A stretch of 64,000 nucleotides of DNA from NCBI GenBank assembly GCA_029055435.1, contig JAIDDH010000069.1, positions 1 through 64,000 on the forward strand. Reading direction: 5' to 3'. A model generated the notes under the pieces. The model did not search any database. It saw nothing but the letters and a program-made list of their open reading frames with translations, and was not told the origin of the DNA. This stretch comes from Acetatifactor sp. Lineage in GTDB: Bacteria > Bacillota > Clostridia > Lachnospirales > Lachnospiraceae. Below, piece after piece: positions 17,070 to 24,932 of the stretch; positions within the stretch are counted from its first letter, which is position 1; each line of letters opens with the position of its first letter. The translations under genes were made by a program, and so were the position numbers.

Positions 17070-17615
17070 ATGGAATATATTTATGGAGAAATCCAGACAG
17101 AATATGCGAAGGGACTGGTCAATCTGAGCAGCAAACAGGAACTGCCGGAGATAAAAGAAACCATAGGGAAGCTGGCGCAGCTAGCCACTGAGAATGTGGG
17201 AAATGGAGAAATCCAGACAGCATATGCGAAGGGACTGTTCAATCTGAGCTGTGAGCAGGAACTGCCAGAGTTAAAAGAAACTATAGGGAAGCTGGCGTGG
17301 CTAGCCACTGAGAATGTGGGAAATGGAGAAATCCAGACAGAATATGCGAAGGGACTGTACAACCTGAGCTGTGAACAGGAACTGTCGGAGTTAAAAGAAA
17401 CCATAGGGAAGCTGGAGCAGCTAGCCACTGAAAATGTGGGAAATGGAGAAATCCAGACAGAATATGCAAAGGGACTGTACAACCTGAGCTGTGAGCAGGA
17501 ACTGCCGGAGCTAAAAGAAACCATAGGGAAGCTGGAGCAGCTAGCCACTGAGAATGTGGGAAATGGAGAAAAACAGACTGTAAATAGTCAAGGCAAAACC
17601 ACAGAAATTCCGTAA
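17070..17615 (+). CDS. Tandem 40-residue helical-repeat protein
   Basis: A 181-residue protein made almost entirely of four copies of a 40-residue unit (GEIQTEYAKGLYNLSCEQEL then PELKETIGKLEQLATENVGN). At DNA level the period is exactly 120 bp with only a few changes per copy, so the array expanded recently. The composition suggests paired helices, as in TPR/SEL1-like alpha-solenoids, which usually bind other proteins. No signal peptide or membrane segment is visible. AAGGAG lies 9 bases upstream of the ATG and a good promoter is present. The last repeat breaks into a divergent tail, KQTVNSQGKTTEIP. Its place beside an RHS-like remnant hints at an immunity or accessory protein, but nothing in the sequence proves it. 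Confidence 0.7.
   Translation: MEYIYGEIQTEYAKGLVNLSSKQELPEIKETIGKLAQLATENVGNGEIQTAYAKGLFNLSCEQELPELKETIGKLAWLATENVGNGEIQTEYAKGLYNLSCEQELSELKETIGKLEQLATENVGNGEIQTEYAKGLYNLSCEQELPELKETIGKLEQLATENVGNGEKQTVNSQGKTTEIP
17089..17568 (+). repeat. Four tandem 120-bp repeats inside a coding sequence
   Basis: GAGAAATCCAGACAGAATAT and its near-identical copies recur at intervals of exactly 120 bp (units begin near 17086, 17206, 17326 and 17446). The period is a multiple of three, so copy-number change keeps the reading frame. Confidence 0.92.
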
Positions 17616-17717
17616 AGGTTTGGAGTAGAGTAGGAAAGTGAGCAGAAGCCGGTGGGTAGCAATGGAAAAAATGCGATGTATGATCAAAGCCTAAAGGAAA
17701 GCTTTTAACGGGTATTT

Positions 17718-17736
17718 ACGGGTTCTGCCAACCCGT
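17718..17736 (+). other. Small hairpin downstream of the repeat protein
   Basis: ACGGGTT-CTGCC-AACCCGT forms a 7-bp stem with a 5-base loop about 100 bases after the stop codon, followed by GTATCTATTTT. It may be a weak terminator; the T-run is short and interrupted. Confidence 0.4.
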
Positions 17737-17757
17737 GTATCTATTTTAACAGTCCAT

Positions 17758-17889
17758 ATGAATGCAGGACATACACATCGGGTGTTGCTGTATGGTAATA
17801 AGTATTATGACCCTGAGTTTGGATTGATTGAAGGTGAGTACACACACGGCAAAACCACATCATTTTTGGAGATACATGCTAAAGTATAT
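17758..17889 (+). pseudogene. Degraded RHS/YD-repeat protein remnant
   Basis: An open frame reads LLYGNKYYDPEFGLIEGE (17785-17838). This matches the highly conserved RHS-core end motif, of the form Y-G-x-R-Y-Y-D-P-x-x-G. It stops within the second 44-bp repeat and no long upstream RHS sequence remains. It is best explained as the scar of an RHS toxin locus. The assignment rests on one short motif. Confidence 0.5.
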
Positions 17890-18213
17890 TAGCAGAGGGA
17901 ACACTTTATAATTATCCATGGGGTTGACGCTTACTTTGAGGGTATAGGTCACGGTCAGGCAATTTCCTGCTTTGTGTTCCGGGGAGGTGTTGCTGAACAG
18001 AAATTGCCTGCTCTGGTTTTCCTCTTCTTGCAGGTCTTTTTCACTTGTGAGGGCATGACGGCTGGAATTTTTCATCCAGCCGTCAAAACCGCAGATAAGT
18101 TGGTTCTTCAGATATTCGCATCCGGTGGTCAGACCACATCCGGAGAATCCCCAGATCAGACAGAGCGTCAGTCCGAGGATCATCACAGGTATTGTCTTAT
18201 AGTTATTCATCAT
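17860..18213 (-). CDS. Small lipoprotein downstream of the Cpr-like ABC genes, altered 3' end
   Basis: A 117-residue putative lipoprotein. The start at 18213 is chosen because AGGGGGG lies about 9 bases upstream, and a signal peptide with a lipobox (LIWGFSGC) follows. Signal peptidase II would cleave before the cysteine at about residue 26, placing the rest outside the membrane. The body has a second cysteine pair and a mixed charged region with no known domain. The final 15 or so residues are encoded by the 44-bp repeat and look foreign, so the original C-terminus has probably been lost. It is the last gene of the ABC operon on the minus strand and may sense or shield against antimicrobial peptides, by position only. 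Confidence 0.6.
   Translation of the reverse strand: MMNNYKTIPVMILGLTLCLIWGFSGCGLTTGCEYLKNQLICGFDGWMKNSSRHALTSEKDLQEEENQSRQFLFSNTSPEHKAGNCLTVTYTLKVSVNPMDNYKVFPLLIYFSMYLQK
17864..17907 (+). repeat. 44-bp direct repeat, copy 2
   Basis: The second copy of the unit at 16757-16800, 43 of 44 bases identical, in the same orientation. It supplies the last residues (KVFPLLIYFSMYLQK) and the stop-side flank of the minus-strand lipoprotein frame, so it was probably joined to that gene by a rearrangement. Confidence 0.9.
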
Positions 18214-18272
18214 ACTTATTGCCCCCCTTTTTCTCATATCGCTTCCCCATACTGCTTCTGCCACTTTGTAGG

Positions 18273-18557
18273 TCACATCATTCTGGGAATGATCATCATG
18301 GCCAGAGCGGCGGCTCCGCCCACTGCATACATGCCGTTCATCACAAGGCAGAGTTTCATGAGCGTGTTCTGCGCATGTGCTTTTACATAAGCAATCATGG
18401 TAAAGATGCCGCCAAAGATCATGAATACGGCGTAGGATGCAATCATGATTTCCGCCACGGGTGATTCCAGCGCCCAGGCGTTTGTCCGCAGCGGAAGAAT
18501 AGTCCAGGGCACAAAAAGCATGAGTGTGCATACAAGAGTCAAAATCTTATTTTTCAT
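18273..18557 (-). CDS. Small membrane protein of the Cpr-like ABC operon
   Basis: A 94-residue protein with three hydrophobic segments (about residues 4-22, 32-55 and 68-90). No domain is recognised. The start is ATG 18557; the upstream GTG at 18566 is rejected because it lies inside AAAGGAGGTGA, the ribosome binding site formed by the last codons of the upstream permease. Tight coupling to the permease genes suggests it is an accessory subunit or immunity-like component of the transporter. Confidence 0.7.
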   Translation of the reverse strand: MKNKILTLVCTLMLFVPWTILPLRTNAWALESPVAEIMIASYAVFMIFGGIFTMIAYVKAHAQNTLMKLCLVMNGMYAVGGAAALAMMIIPRMM

Positions 18558-18562
18558 GTCAG

Positions 18563-19336
18563 TCACCTCCTTTCATATTTTCCAAAACGCAGGCAGGACA
18601 GGAACAGGCACAGGACGGAGGAGCTCAGGGCGACGATGAGCAGCGGAGTGAGGTTCACGTCCGAGGGAGTCATTGCCGAGGCCAGTCTGCCGTATTCATT
18701 GCTGACGGCGAAGAGCGGATAAGCCATGGGATAGGCGAACCAAAGTTTTGTGTTAATGATAAGTACCGACGGCACAATGGAAGCAAGCTCTATACCGATG
18801 GAAAAAATGGGCGTCTGTATGCATACCGATACAAGCCAGAAGAAGGTCAGCATCGGTATGGAGTAGAGAAAGATCAGGCCCGCTTCCCTCAGCACAAAGG
18901 GCAGAGGGAGTACAAATGGATAGTTCTGTGTGTGGGACACAATGGCGGCGCTGATGTAATACATGCCCACGGTCAATGCAATCTGGAGCGCCGCCAGGCA
19001 CAACAGTACCACAAATTTTGCCAGACATAATCCGACGGTGCTGACAGGCAGGGCGAGCATTTTTAATATCCCGTGATTGTTTCGCTCCGTCTGTTGGAGC
19101 AGTACGGTGCAGACTACCATGGCGGCGGGAAACATGAACCAGGACATTCCAAGAAAGCCCTGTATCATAAAATTATTTTCCGGCAGGATGCCGAAATCCG
19201 CCGAGGTCCTGAAGCTTACATCGCCGTGAAAGATGGCGGGCAGCCAGAGGAAAACAGCTGCTGTCAGTAGAATCAAAAGGATTTTGGAACGGCGGATTTT
19301 GTGAAATTCAATGCTGATAAGAGATAAAAAGCTCAT
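18563..19336 (-). CDS. ABC transporter permease, lantibiotic-protection (MutG/EpiG-like)
   Basis: A 257-residue ABC-2 type permease with about six membrane segments. The N-terminus (SLISIEFHKIRRSKILLILL) is typical of lantibiotic immunity and Cpr permeases, with a first segment, an extracytoplasmic loop and then a conserved block around TVLLQQTERNNHGILKML. With the paired permease and the ATPase it would expel or detoxify cationic antimicrobial peptides at the membrane. Its ATG overlaps the stop of the upstream permease (19333-19336), indicating translational coupling. Confidence 0.83.
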   Translation of the reverse strand: MSFLSLISIEFHKIRRSKILLILLTAAVFLWLPAIFHGDVSFRTSADFGILPENNFMIQGFLGMSWFMFPAAMVVCTVLLQQTERNNHGILKMLALPVSTVGLCLAKFVVLLCLAALQIALTVGMYYISAAIVSHTQNYPFVLPLPFVLREAGLIFLYSIPMLTFFWLVSVCIQTPIFSIGIELASIVPSVLIINTKLWFAYPMAYPLFAVSNEYGRLASAMTPSDVNLTPLLIVALSSSVLCLFLSCLRFGKYERR

Positions 19337-20061
19337 GTGAGTGACCTCCTGATTTTAATCAATATTATTTCTCCCAGAGAGATGGCGGACAGTTCGAGAA
19401 GAGCTGCGATTGCGAGGGCGATATCTGCCGCTGTGCCGGCAAGGAGCCGATAGGGCATGGCAAAGGGGAACAGGGACGGCACAAAACGTCCGATGGGCAA
19501 TATGGTGGCAATAAATACGCAGATTACGCCAATTCCAAGAGATACCCACATGTTTTTGCAGGCGGATGCCAGCAGAAGGGAGAGCGCGGCTGCAGGGAGC
19601 AGCAGAAGCAGCTCGTACCCGAAATTTTGCAGGATTTCCGTGCAGAGTCCGGCGGATAATCCTGCGGACTGGCTGAACCAGTGTGCGGTGCAGAAAGCTA
19701 TGCCCAGAGCTTCCAGCGTCAGAGTCATTGCGCAGAGGAGTATCATCAGCAAAAATTTTCCGAAAAACAGACCGCTCTCCCGGGCGGGCAGCGAACACAT
19801 TTTTTGCAGAGCATTATTCTCATACTCTGCGTGATACAGGAGTGTTGCGCCGACTGTAATCAGAAGAAGGTTCAACATGGACATTATGGACCAGTTTGCG
19901 TCCAAAAGGATTTGGACGGGTGCGGCGACAAGTCCTGTATACATTTCTGCGCGGACAGCCATATTCAGAATAGGAATGGACGCCGCCAAAATGCCTCCTG
20001 CGGCAAATGCGGGAATCAGTCCTGTCCGCTTTGTTTTTTTGAATTCCAGACCAAGGTTCAT
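19333..20061 (-). CDS. ABC transporter permease, lantibiotic-protection (MutE/SpaE-like)
   Basis: A 242-residue six-segment ABC-2 permease, the partner of the next permease. The family pattern is visible at the N-terminus (LEFKKTKRTGLIPAF) and in the loop LLYHAEYENNALQKMCSLPA, which parallels the TERNNHGILKML block of its partner, so the two derive from a duplication. It overlaps the ATPase gene by four bases upstream and its partner by four bases downstream, giving a strictly coupled operon. The predicted role is resistance to cationic peptides, as in the C. difficile CprABC and BcrAB/SpaFEG systems. Confidence 0.83.
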   Translation of the reverse strand: MNLGLEFKKTKRTGLIPAFAAGGILAASIPILNMAVRAEMYTGLVAAPVQILLDANWSIMSMLNLLLITVGATLLYHAEYENNALQKMCSLPARESGLFFGKFLLMILLCAMTLTLEALGIAFCTAHWFSQSAGLSAGLCTEILQNFGYELLLLLPAAALSLLLASACKNMWVSLGIGVICVFIATILPIGRFVPSLFPFAMPYRLLAGTAADIALAIAALLELSAISLGEIILIKIRRSLT

Positions 20062-20825
20062 CTTGCTCCTCCTTGTATAGCGCCTCTATGGCTGTTATCC
20101 GCATCGATGAGAGCCAGGAAGGTATCCTCCAGATTGTCGGTGGGACAGCCCTGTGCTTTGACGGTTTGCTTCAGTTCCTCCGGTGTTCCCTCAAAGAGAA
20201 GATGTCCGCGGTTGAGAATGCCGACAATATCCGCCATCAATTCAATCTCTGAGAGCAGATGGGAGGAGACCAGCACGGTACAGCCGAGCTTCTGGGGCAG
20301 GGAGCGGATCAGCGTTCTGATTTCGTGGATGCCCACAGGGTCCAGTCCGTTGGTTGGTTCATCGAGAATCAGGATGGGCGGTCTGCCGATGAGCGCCCCT
20401 GCAAGCCCGAGTCGCTGTTTCATGCCCAGAGAGTATCGTTTGGCCAGCCGGTCTTTGTAGGGAATCATGGCTACCAGCTCCAGCGCGTCGGAGACAGCGG
20501 ATTTGGGGAGCTTTAGGATTTTGCGGATGATATCAAGATTTTCCCGGCCGGTTAAATTTCCATAAAAAGCGGGAGCCTCGATAAAGGAACCGACTTCTCT
20601 CAAAATTTCCACCCTGTCTTTGGGATATTGTTTTCCGTCGATGGTGAAAGATCCGCTGGTGGGGCGGGTCAGTCCCAGAAGCATTTTCATAGTAGTGGAC
20701 TTGCCCGCTCCGTTGGGCCCCAGAAATCCGTAGACAGATCCTTGGGGGATGTGTAGATTTAATTCTGACACAGCGGTATAGTCCGCATAGGACTTGGTCA
20801 GATTTGTTGTCTGAATGATATTCAT
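20058..20825 (-). CDS. ABC transporter ATP-binding protein, BcrA/CprA-like
   Basis: A 255-residue ATPase. Walker A is GPNGAGKST (about residues 36-44), the signature is YSLGMKQRLGLAGAL, Walker B is PILILDEPTNGLDP, and the H-loop is VSSHLLSE. The YSLGMKQRL signature, in place of LSGGQ, is characteristic of the bacitracin/lantibiotic protection ATPases. The open frame extends about 100 codons upstream, but the start at 20825 is chosen because AAAGGAGG precedes it by 6 bases and the protein family begins with this sequence. It heads a five-gene minus-strand operon and is divergent from an OmpR-type regulator. Confidence 0.9.
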   Translation of the reverse strand: MNIIQTTNLTKSYADYTAVSELNLHIPQGSVYGFLGPNGAGKSTTMKMLLGLTRPTSGSFTIDGKQYPKDRVEILREVGSFIEAPAFYGNLTGRENLDIIRKILKLPKSAVSDALELVAMIPYKDRLAKRYSLGMKQRLGLAGALIGRPPILILDEPTNGLDPVGIHEIRTLIRSLPQKLGCTVLVSSHLLSEIELMADIVGILNRGHLLFEGTPEELKQTVKAQGCPTDNLEDTFLALIDADNSHRGAIQGGAR

Positions 20826-20907
20826 AGATACCTCCTTTGACATTGCTTCGTGTTTTTTGAATTTCAGCTTTTTCAATTTTATCTTTTTTAATTTTATCGC
20901 GGCTGTC

Positions 20908-20947
20908 TTACGACAACCTTCCCGCAGCCTTACATTTACCTTACAAT
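20908..20947 (+). promoter_or_regulatory. Direct-repeat box in the divergent Cpr-like/two-component promoter region
   Basis: TTAC occurs at 20908, 20930 and 20941, the last two as TTACATT and TTACAAT. Spacings are 22 and 11 bases, one and two helical turns, as expected for dimers of an OmpR-family response regulator. The box lies between the ABC operon and the regulator gene. Weak -10 candidates (GATAAT 20974, TACAAT 20984) follow on the plus strand. Assignment to the adjacent regulator is inference. Confidence 0.5.
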
Positions 20948-21033
20948 TCACTTTCTTCTGTAAAAAAAACCCGGATAATGTGGTACAATCTCTATAGCAT
21001 TGTGATTTAAGCCGTGTCGGAGGAGGTATCTCG

Positions 21034-21741
21034 ATGGATTGTGAATATTTAAAGGACAAGCGTATTCTGCTGGTGGATGACGAGAGGGAGCTCTTGGCGA
21101 TGGTGGAGTCTATATTGCGGGCGGAGGGCTTTGGCAATATTGCAGCCGCTTCAAATGTCAGGGAGGCGTTGGAGCTGGCGGAGCGTTTCTGCCCGGAGCT
21201 TGCGATTCTGGATGTGATGCTGCCGGACGGCGACGGATTTGCCCTGCTGGAGCGGCTCCGGCAGCGCGGCGGGTATCCGGTTCTGTTTCTGACTGCCCGG
21301 GGCGAGGACGAGGATAAATTCAGAGGTTTTGGGCTGGGGGCGGATGATTACATGGTAAAGCCCTTTCTCCCGAAGGAACTGATTTTCCGGGTGCTGGCTA
21401 TTTTGCGCAGAAGCTATAAAGAGGAAAATCCGCTGGTGAAACTGCGGCACAGTGAGATTGATTTTGCCCGTGCGGAGGTGGTTAAGGACGGAGAGCATAT
21501 CCCGCTGACGGCAAAGGAATATGATCTGCTGTCTGCGCTGTACCGCAACGCAGGGCGCATTGTGACAATCGACGCTCTGTGTGAAGCCGCATGGGGGGAC
21601 AATCCCTTCGGCTATGAGAACTCTTTGATGGCGCATATCCGCCGTATCAGGGAAAAGATAGAGCAGAGTCCCTCGCAGCCGGTATCTCTGGTGACGGTCA
21701 AGGGTCTGGGCTACAAGCTGATTGTGGAGAGCGGAAGATAA
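21034..21741 (+). CDS. OmpR/PhoB-family response regulator
   Basis: A cytoplasmic DNA-binding regulator of 235 residues. The receiver domain occupies 8-122: the acidic pocket LLVDDE, phospho-acceptor D60 (AILDVMLP), the switch region FLTAR and K109 in MVKPF. The winged-helix C-terminal domain occupies about 135-232, with LTAKEYDLLSAL and HIRRIREKIE. AGGAGG lies upstream of the ATG. It is divergent from the Cpr-like transporter and upstream of its kinase, matching CprR/VirR-type regulators that induce peptide-resistance transporters. Confidence 0.92.
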   Translation: MDCEYLKDKRILLVDDERELLAMVESILRAEGFGNIAAASNVREALELAERFCPELAILDVMLPDGDGFALLERLRQRGGYPVLFLTARGEDEDKFRGFGLGADDYMVKPFLPKELIFRVLAILRRSYKEENPLVKLRHSEIDFARAEVVKDGEHIPLTAKEYDLLSALYRNAGRIVTIDALCEAAWGDNPFGYENSLMAHIRRIREKIEQSPSQPVSLVTVKGLGYKLIVESGR

Positions 21742-21787
21742 TGGTGAATGGCAGGGGAAGAATGAGAGTGGAAAGGAGACAGAGCAT

Positions 21788-23182
21788 ATGAAGAGTGTGC
21801 CGAAACTGATACGGCGTTTTGTGGGGATTCTGATGATCAGCTCGGTGCTGATACTGATTTTGAATCTGGTGCTTCTGTTTGTGGTGGGGATGTCTCAGAC
21901 GGCCAGCGGTTCTCCTTACACCACGGCAAATGAAATCGGAGCGGCGTTGCAGAGGACGGGGGATGGATATGTCTGTGACGCGGCGCTGTCGGAGCGTTTG
22001 GAGCAGGGCGAATTCTGGGCCCTGTGTATCGACGATACCACCCATCAGGTGGTGTGGAGTACCGAGAATCTTCCCGACGAGATTCCCAGGCAGTTCTCGC
22101 TTGCGGATGTCTCCAAGCTGACTCTGGGGTATGTGAAAGATTATCCCACCTATGCGGGGGAGGCTGAGGGAGGGCTGGTGGTACTGGGCTATCCCAAGGA
22201 TAGGTACTGGAAATCGATGTGGCCCACATGGGATTATTATTTTATAGCAAATCTTCCCAAGACAGTGTTATGCGTGCTGGCGGTGAATATCCTGTTTATT
22301 TTCCTCATCTATGTCATTGCAAACGCCGGGTTGTTGCGGTCGGTGCGGCCCATTGTGGAGGGGATACAGGCTTTGCCTGCGGGGGAGGCTGTGTGTCTGA
22401 GAGAGAAGGGATTGCTGTCGGAGCTGGCGGCAAGCATCAATCGCACATCCGAGATACTGCGGTCTCAAAGACTGCAGCTGCGCAAAAAAGAGACGGCGAG
22501 GGCCAACTGGATCGCCGGGGTGTCTCATGATATACGGACGCCTCTGTCCATGGTGATGGGGTATGCGGGACAGTTAAAGGAGGACCCGGAGCTGACAGAG
22601 GAACAGCGCCGCAGGGCGGCAGTCATCGTGAGACAGAGCAGGCGCATGAAGAATCTGATAGACGATCTGAATCTGGCTTCCAGATTGGAGTATAATATGC
22701 AGCCCAATCATTTGGCGCGGGAAAATCTGATTTCTATTGTACGGCAGGTTGTAGTTGATTTCATGAATTTAGATATCGATGGCAGATATCCAATCCACTG
22801 GGAGACGGACGAGTCTCTGACAGTCTGTCCCGTGAACGCGGATAAAGCCCTGCTCCAGCGGGCTGTCAGCAATCTCATACAAAACTGCATTAACCACAAT
22901 GAGCAGGGCTGTAATATATATGTAAGGCTGACGGCAGAGGACGGAAAGTGCTGCGTCGCGGTGGCAGACGATGGTGCGGGAGTCACGGATGAGCAGCTTG
23001 ATAAACTCAAAAGTGCGCCTCATTACATGGTCTGTGACAGTGACAATGTCGAGCAGCGCCATGGTCTGGGACTGCTCATTGTGAAACAGATCATGGATTC
23101 CCACGGCGGGGAGACCACAGTGGGACACAGCGAGCACGGCGGTTTTTCCGTGGAACTTAGTCTGCCTTCAGGCTCACAGTGA
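21788..23182 (+). CDS. Membrane sensor histidine kinase
   Basis: A 464-residue kinase. TM1 is at about 12-34 and TM2 at about 159-181, enclosing an extracytoplasmic sensor of about 125 residues. The HisKA box is GVSHDIRTPL with the phospho-acceptor histidine near residue 247. The ATP-binding domain shows NLIQNCINHN (N box), VADDGAGV (G1) and HGLGLLIVKQ (G2). The open frame begins at 21722, but the ATG at 21788 is used because AGGAG ends 9 bases before it. It pairs with the upstream regulator. Its stop overlaps, convergently, the last nine bases of the downstream minus-strand ABC gene. Confidence 0.9.
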   Translation: MKSVPKLIRRFVGILMISSVLILILNLVLLFVVGMSQTASGSPYTTANEIGAALQRTGDGYVCDAALSERLEQGEFWALCIDDTTHQVVWSTENLPDEIPRQFSLADVSKLTLGYVKDYPTYAGEAEGGLVVLGYPKDRYWKSMWPTWDYYFIANLPKTVLCVLAVNILFIFLIYVIANAGLLRSVRPIVEGIQALPAGEAVCLREKGLLSELAASINRTSEILRSQRLQLRKKETARANWIAGVSHDIRTPLSMVMGYAGQLKEDPELTEEQRRRAAVIVRQSRRMKNLIDDLNLASRLEYNMQPNHLARENLISIVRQVVVDFMNLDIDGRYPIHWETDESLTVCPVNADKALLQRAVSNLIQNCINHNEQGCNIYVRLTAEDGKCCVAVADDGAGVTDEQLDKLKSAPHYMVCDSDNVEQRHGLGLLIVKQIMDSHGGETTVGHSEHGGFSVELSLPSGSQ

Positions 23183-24931
23183 GACAATTGTATCCGCATG
23201 TTCCAGGGTGGATTGTCGGTGGGCGATGACAATGGTGGTGCGTCCCTGCATCAGTCTGTCCAGCGCCTGATTCACCAATTGTTCTGATTGATTGTCCAGC
23301 GCGGAGGTGGCCTCGTCGAGAATCAGCAGGGGAGCATCTTTCAGGATGGCTCTGGCGATGGCGATTCTCTGGCGCTGGCCGCCGGAGAGGTGATTGCCCC
23401 GCTCACCGGCCCGGGTCTCGTAACCGTCTTCTAATTCCATGATGAATTCGTGGGCGTTGGCCAGTTTGGCGGCGTTTATGATATCCTCTGCACAGGCGTC
23501 AGGTTTGCCGTATCGAATGTTCTCCGCGATGCTGACATCATACAGATAGGGTTCCTGAGGCACATAGCCGATTTGGTTTCTGAGCTCCTGCAGCGTATAT
23601 GCGCCCATGGGCTTTCCCGCAATATAGATGTTTCCTGTTTTGATGGGATATAAGCCAAGCAGTAGTTTGGCTATGGTGCTCTTGCCCTTGCCGGATTCTC
23701 CTTTTATGGCTACGCATTTTCCCACCGGAATATCCAGATGAAAGTCGTGGAGGACTTCCCTTTTATCAGCCGGAGCATCCTCAAAAGCATCTTCAAAAGT
23801 ATTTTCAGGAGCATCATTATAAGAGAAGGATAGCCCTCTGATGCAGACCATACTGTCCGGCCCGGGAGGAGCGTCTGTCCGCTTGTCTGTAAGCTGCCGT
23901 GTCTCCGGTTCTTCCTCTGTCTCCAGAAAGGCAAAGACTCTTTTGGCATTCGCCAGATAACTGGCCATGGACGGAAGGTAGAGGCCGACCTGCAGCAGAT
24001 TCCAGCTCATGGAGCCGTAGAGGAGATAGATGGCGGCCAGTTTGTCCACACTGGTGATTCCTCTGCCGACAAAGAACAACCCCAGAGCGATAAAGACCAG
24101 TGAACCCATCAGGTCAAATAGCTGGTTCAGCCCGTCCAGTACGGCGGACATCCGATTCATTCTGCGCTGTTGTCTGCAGAATTGATTGTTGTCGCGGATA
24201 TATCGGTCTACCATGACGGATTTCAGAGAGAAGATCTTGATCTGTTCTATTCCAGATAAAATATTGGATATCCGCTCCGTCACCGATACATTGGTGGCCG
24301 ACATGTCCTGGCTGATTCTCTGCATAGGCTTTATGAAAGTGCCGTTGATAAAAAACAGCGCAGCGCTGACTCCCAACAGACAGAGTGTTACCTGCGGATT
24401 GAGCCAGAACATGACGAGCAGGTAAAAGCAGGTCATCAGAAAAGGCATCAGAATTCTTCGAAATCTGGAGCCGTAGATGCCGCAGGCCCGCTCGCAGTCA
24501 TAGATGACTTTGGACATGAAATCGCTGCTGTGAACCGTCTCGTAATAAGAGTAGGGCAGACGCAGGCACTTGGAATATAGGAGTTTTTGCAGATTTGCTC
24601 CGCCTTTCTTGGCCTCCATGGTATAGACAAAAAAGGCCAGCGCATAGACGAGCAGCAGAGCGATTCCCGCCGCGGCACAGGTCAGAAGCTCCCCGGGCAG
24701 GCCCGCAAACCGATTTTCCGAAAGATTTGCTCTGGCGAGAATATTCTTGAGCAGAAGCGCAGTCACTGTGTCAAAACCGGACAGAGCGAGGCTCATGGCG
24801 ATGATGGCAAACAGGTACTTGATAAATCCGCCCCGCATGAGTCTGAGCATGCGCCACAGGGTTTTCAGGTCTTTTGTGCCGTCCATATCCGGCGAATCGC
24901 ATTGGCTGATGATATCGTCACTGAATGCCAT
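23174..24931 (-). CDS. ABC exporter half-transporter (TM-NBD), subunit B
   Basis: A 585-residue protein with about six membrane segments (about 30-320) followed by an ATPase domain. Walker A is GESGKGKST, the signature LSGGQRQRIAIARA, Walker B LLILDEATSALD and the H-loop IVIAHR. The linker before the ATPase is rich in D, E, A and P. The glycine usual in Walker A (GxSGSGKS) is a lysine here, which may still function. The ATG at 24931 is preferred over the upstream one because AGGAAGG precedes it by 8 bases. Its partner's stop codon lies immediately upstream (TGACATG), so the two are coupled and probably form a heterodimeric drug or peptide exporter. Confidence 0.87.
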   Translation of the reverse strand: MAFSDDIISQCDSPDMDGTKDLKTLWRMLRLMRGGFIKYLFAIIAMSLALSGFDTVTALLLKNILARANLSENRFAGLPGELLTCAAAGIALLLVYALAFFVYTMEAKKGGANLQKLLYSKCLRLPYSYYETVHSSDFMSKVIYDCERACGIYGSRFRRILMPFLMTCFYLLVMFWLNPQVTLCLLGVSAALFFINGTFIKPMQRISQDMSATNVSVTERISNILSGIEQIKIFSLKSVMVDRYIRDNNQFCRQQRRMNRMSAVLDGLNQLFDLMGSLVFIALGLFFVGRGITSVDKLAAIYLLYGSMSWNLLQVGLYLPSMASYLANAKRVFAFLETEEEPETRQLTDKRTDAPPGPDSMVCIRGLSFSYNDAPENTFEDAFEDAPADKREVLHDFHLDIPVGKCVAIKGESGKGKSTIAKLLLGLYPIKTGNIYIAGKPMGAYTLQELRNQIGYVPQEPYLYDVSIAENIRYGKPDACAEDIINAAKLANAHEFIMELEDGYETRAGERGNHLSGGQRQRIAIARAILKDAPLLILDEATSALDNQSEQLVNQALDRLMQGRTTIVIAHRQSTLEHADTIVSL

Positions 24932-24932
24932 G

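Noticed and set aside
17081..17548. 155-residue minus-strand frame with serine-rich repeats
   Set aside because: It is the complement of the 120-bp repeat array; its periodicity is inherited and it lacks a start signal.
20826..21137. N-terminal extension of the Cpr-like ATPase by about 100 residues
   Set aside because: The frame is open, but the sequence is lysine-rich and intergenic-like, contains the divergent promoter region, and a strong AGGAGG stands before the ATG at 20825 where the family begins.
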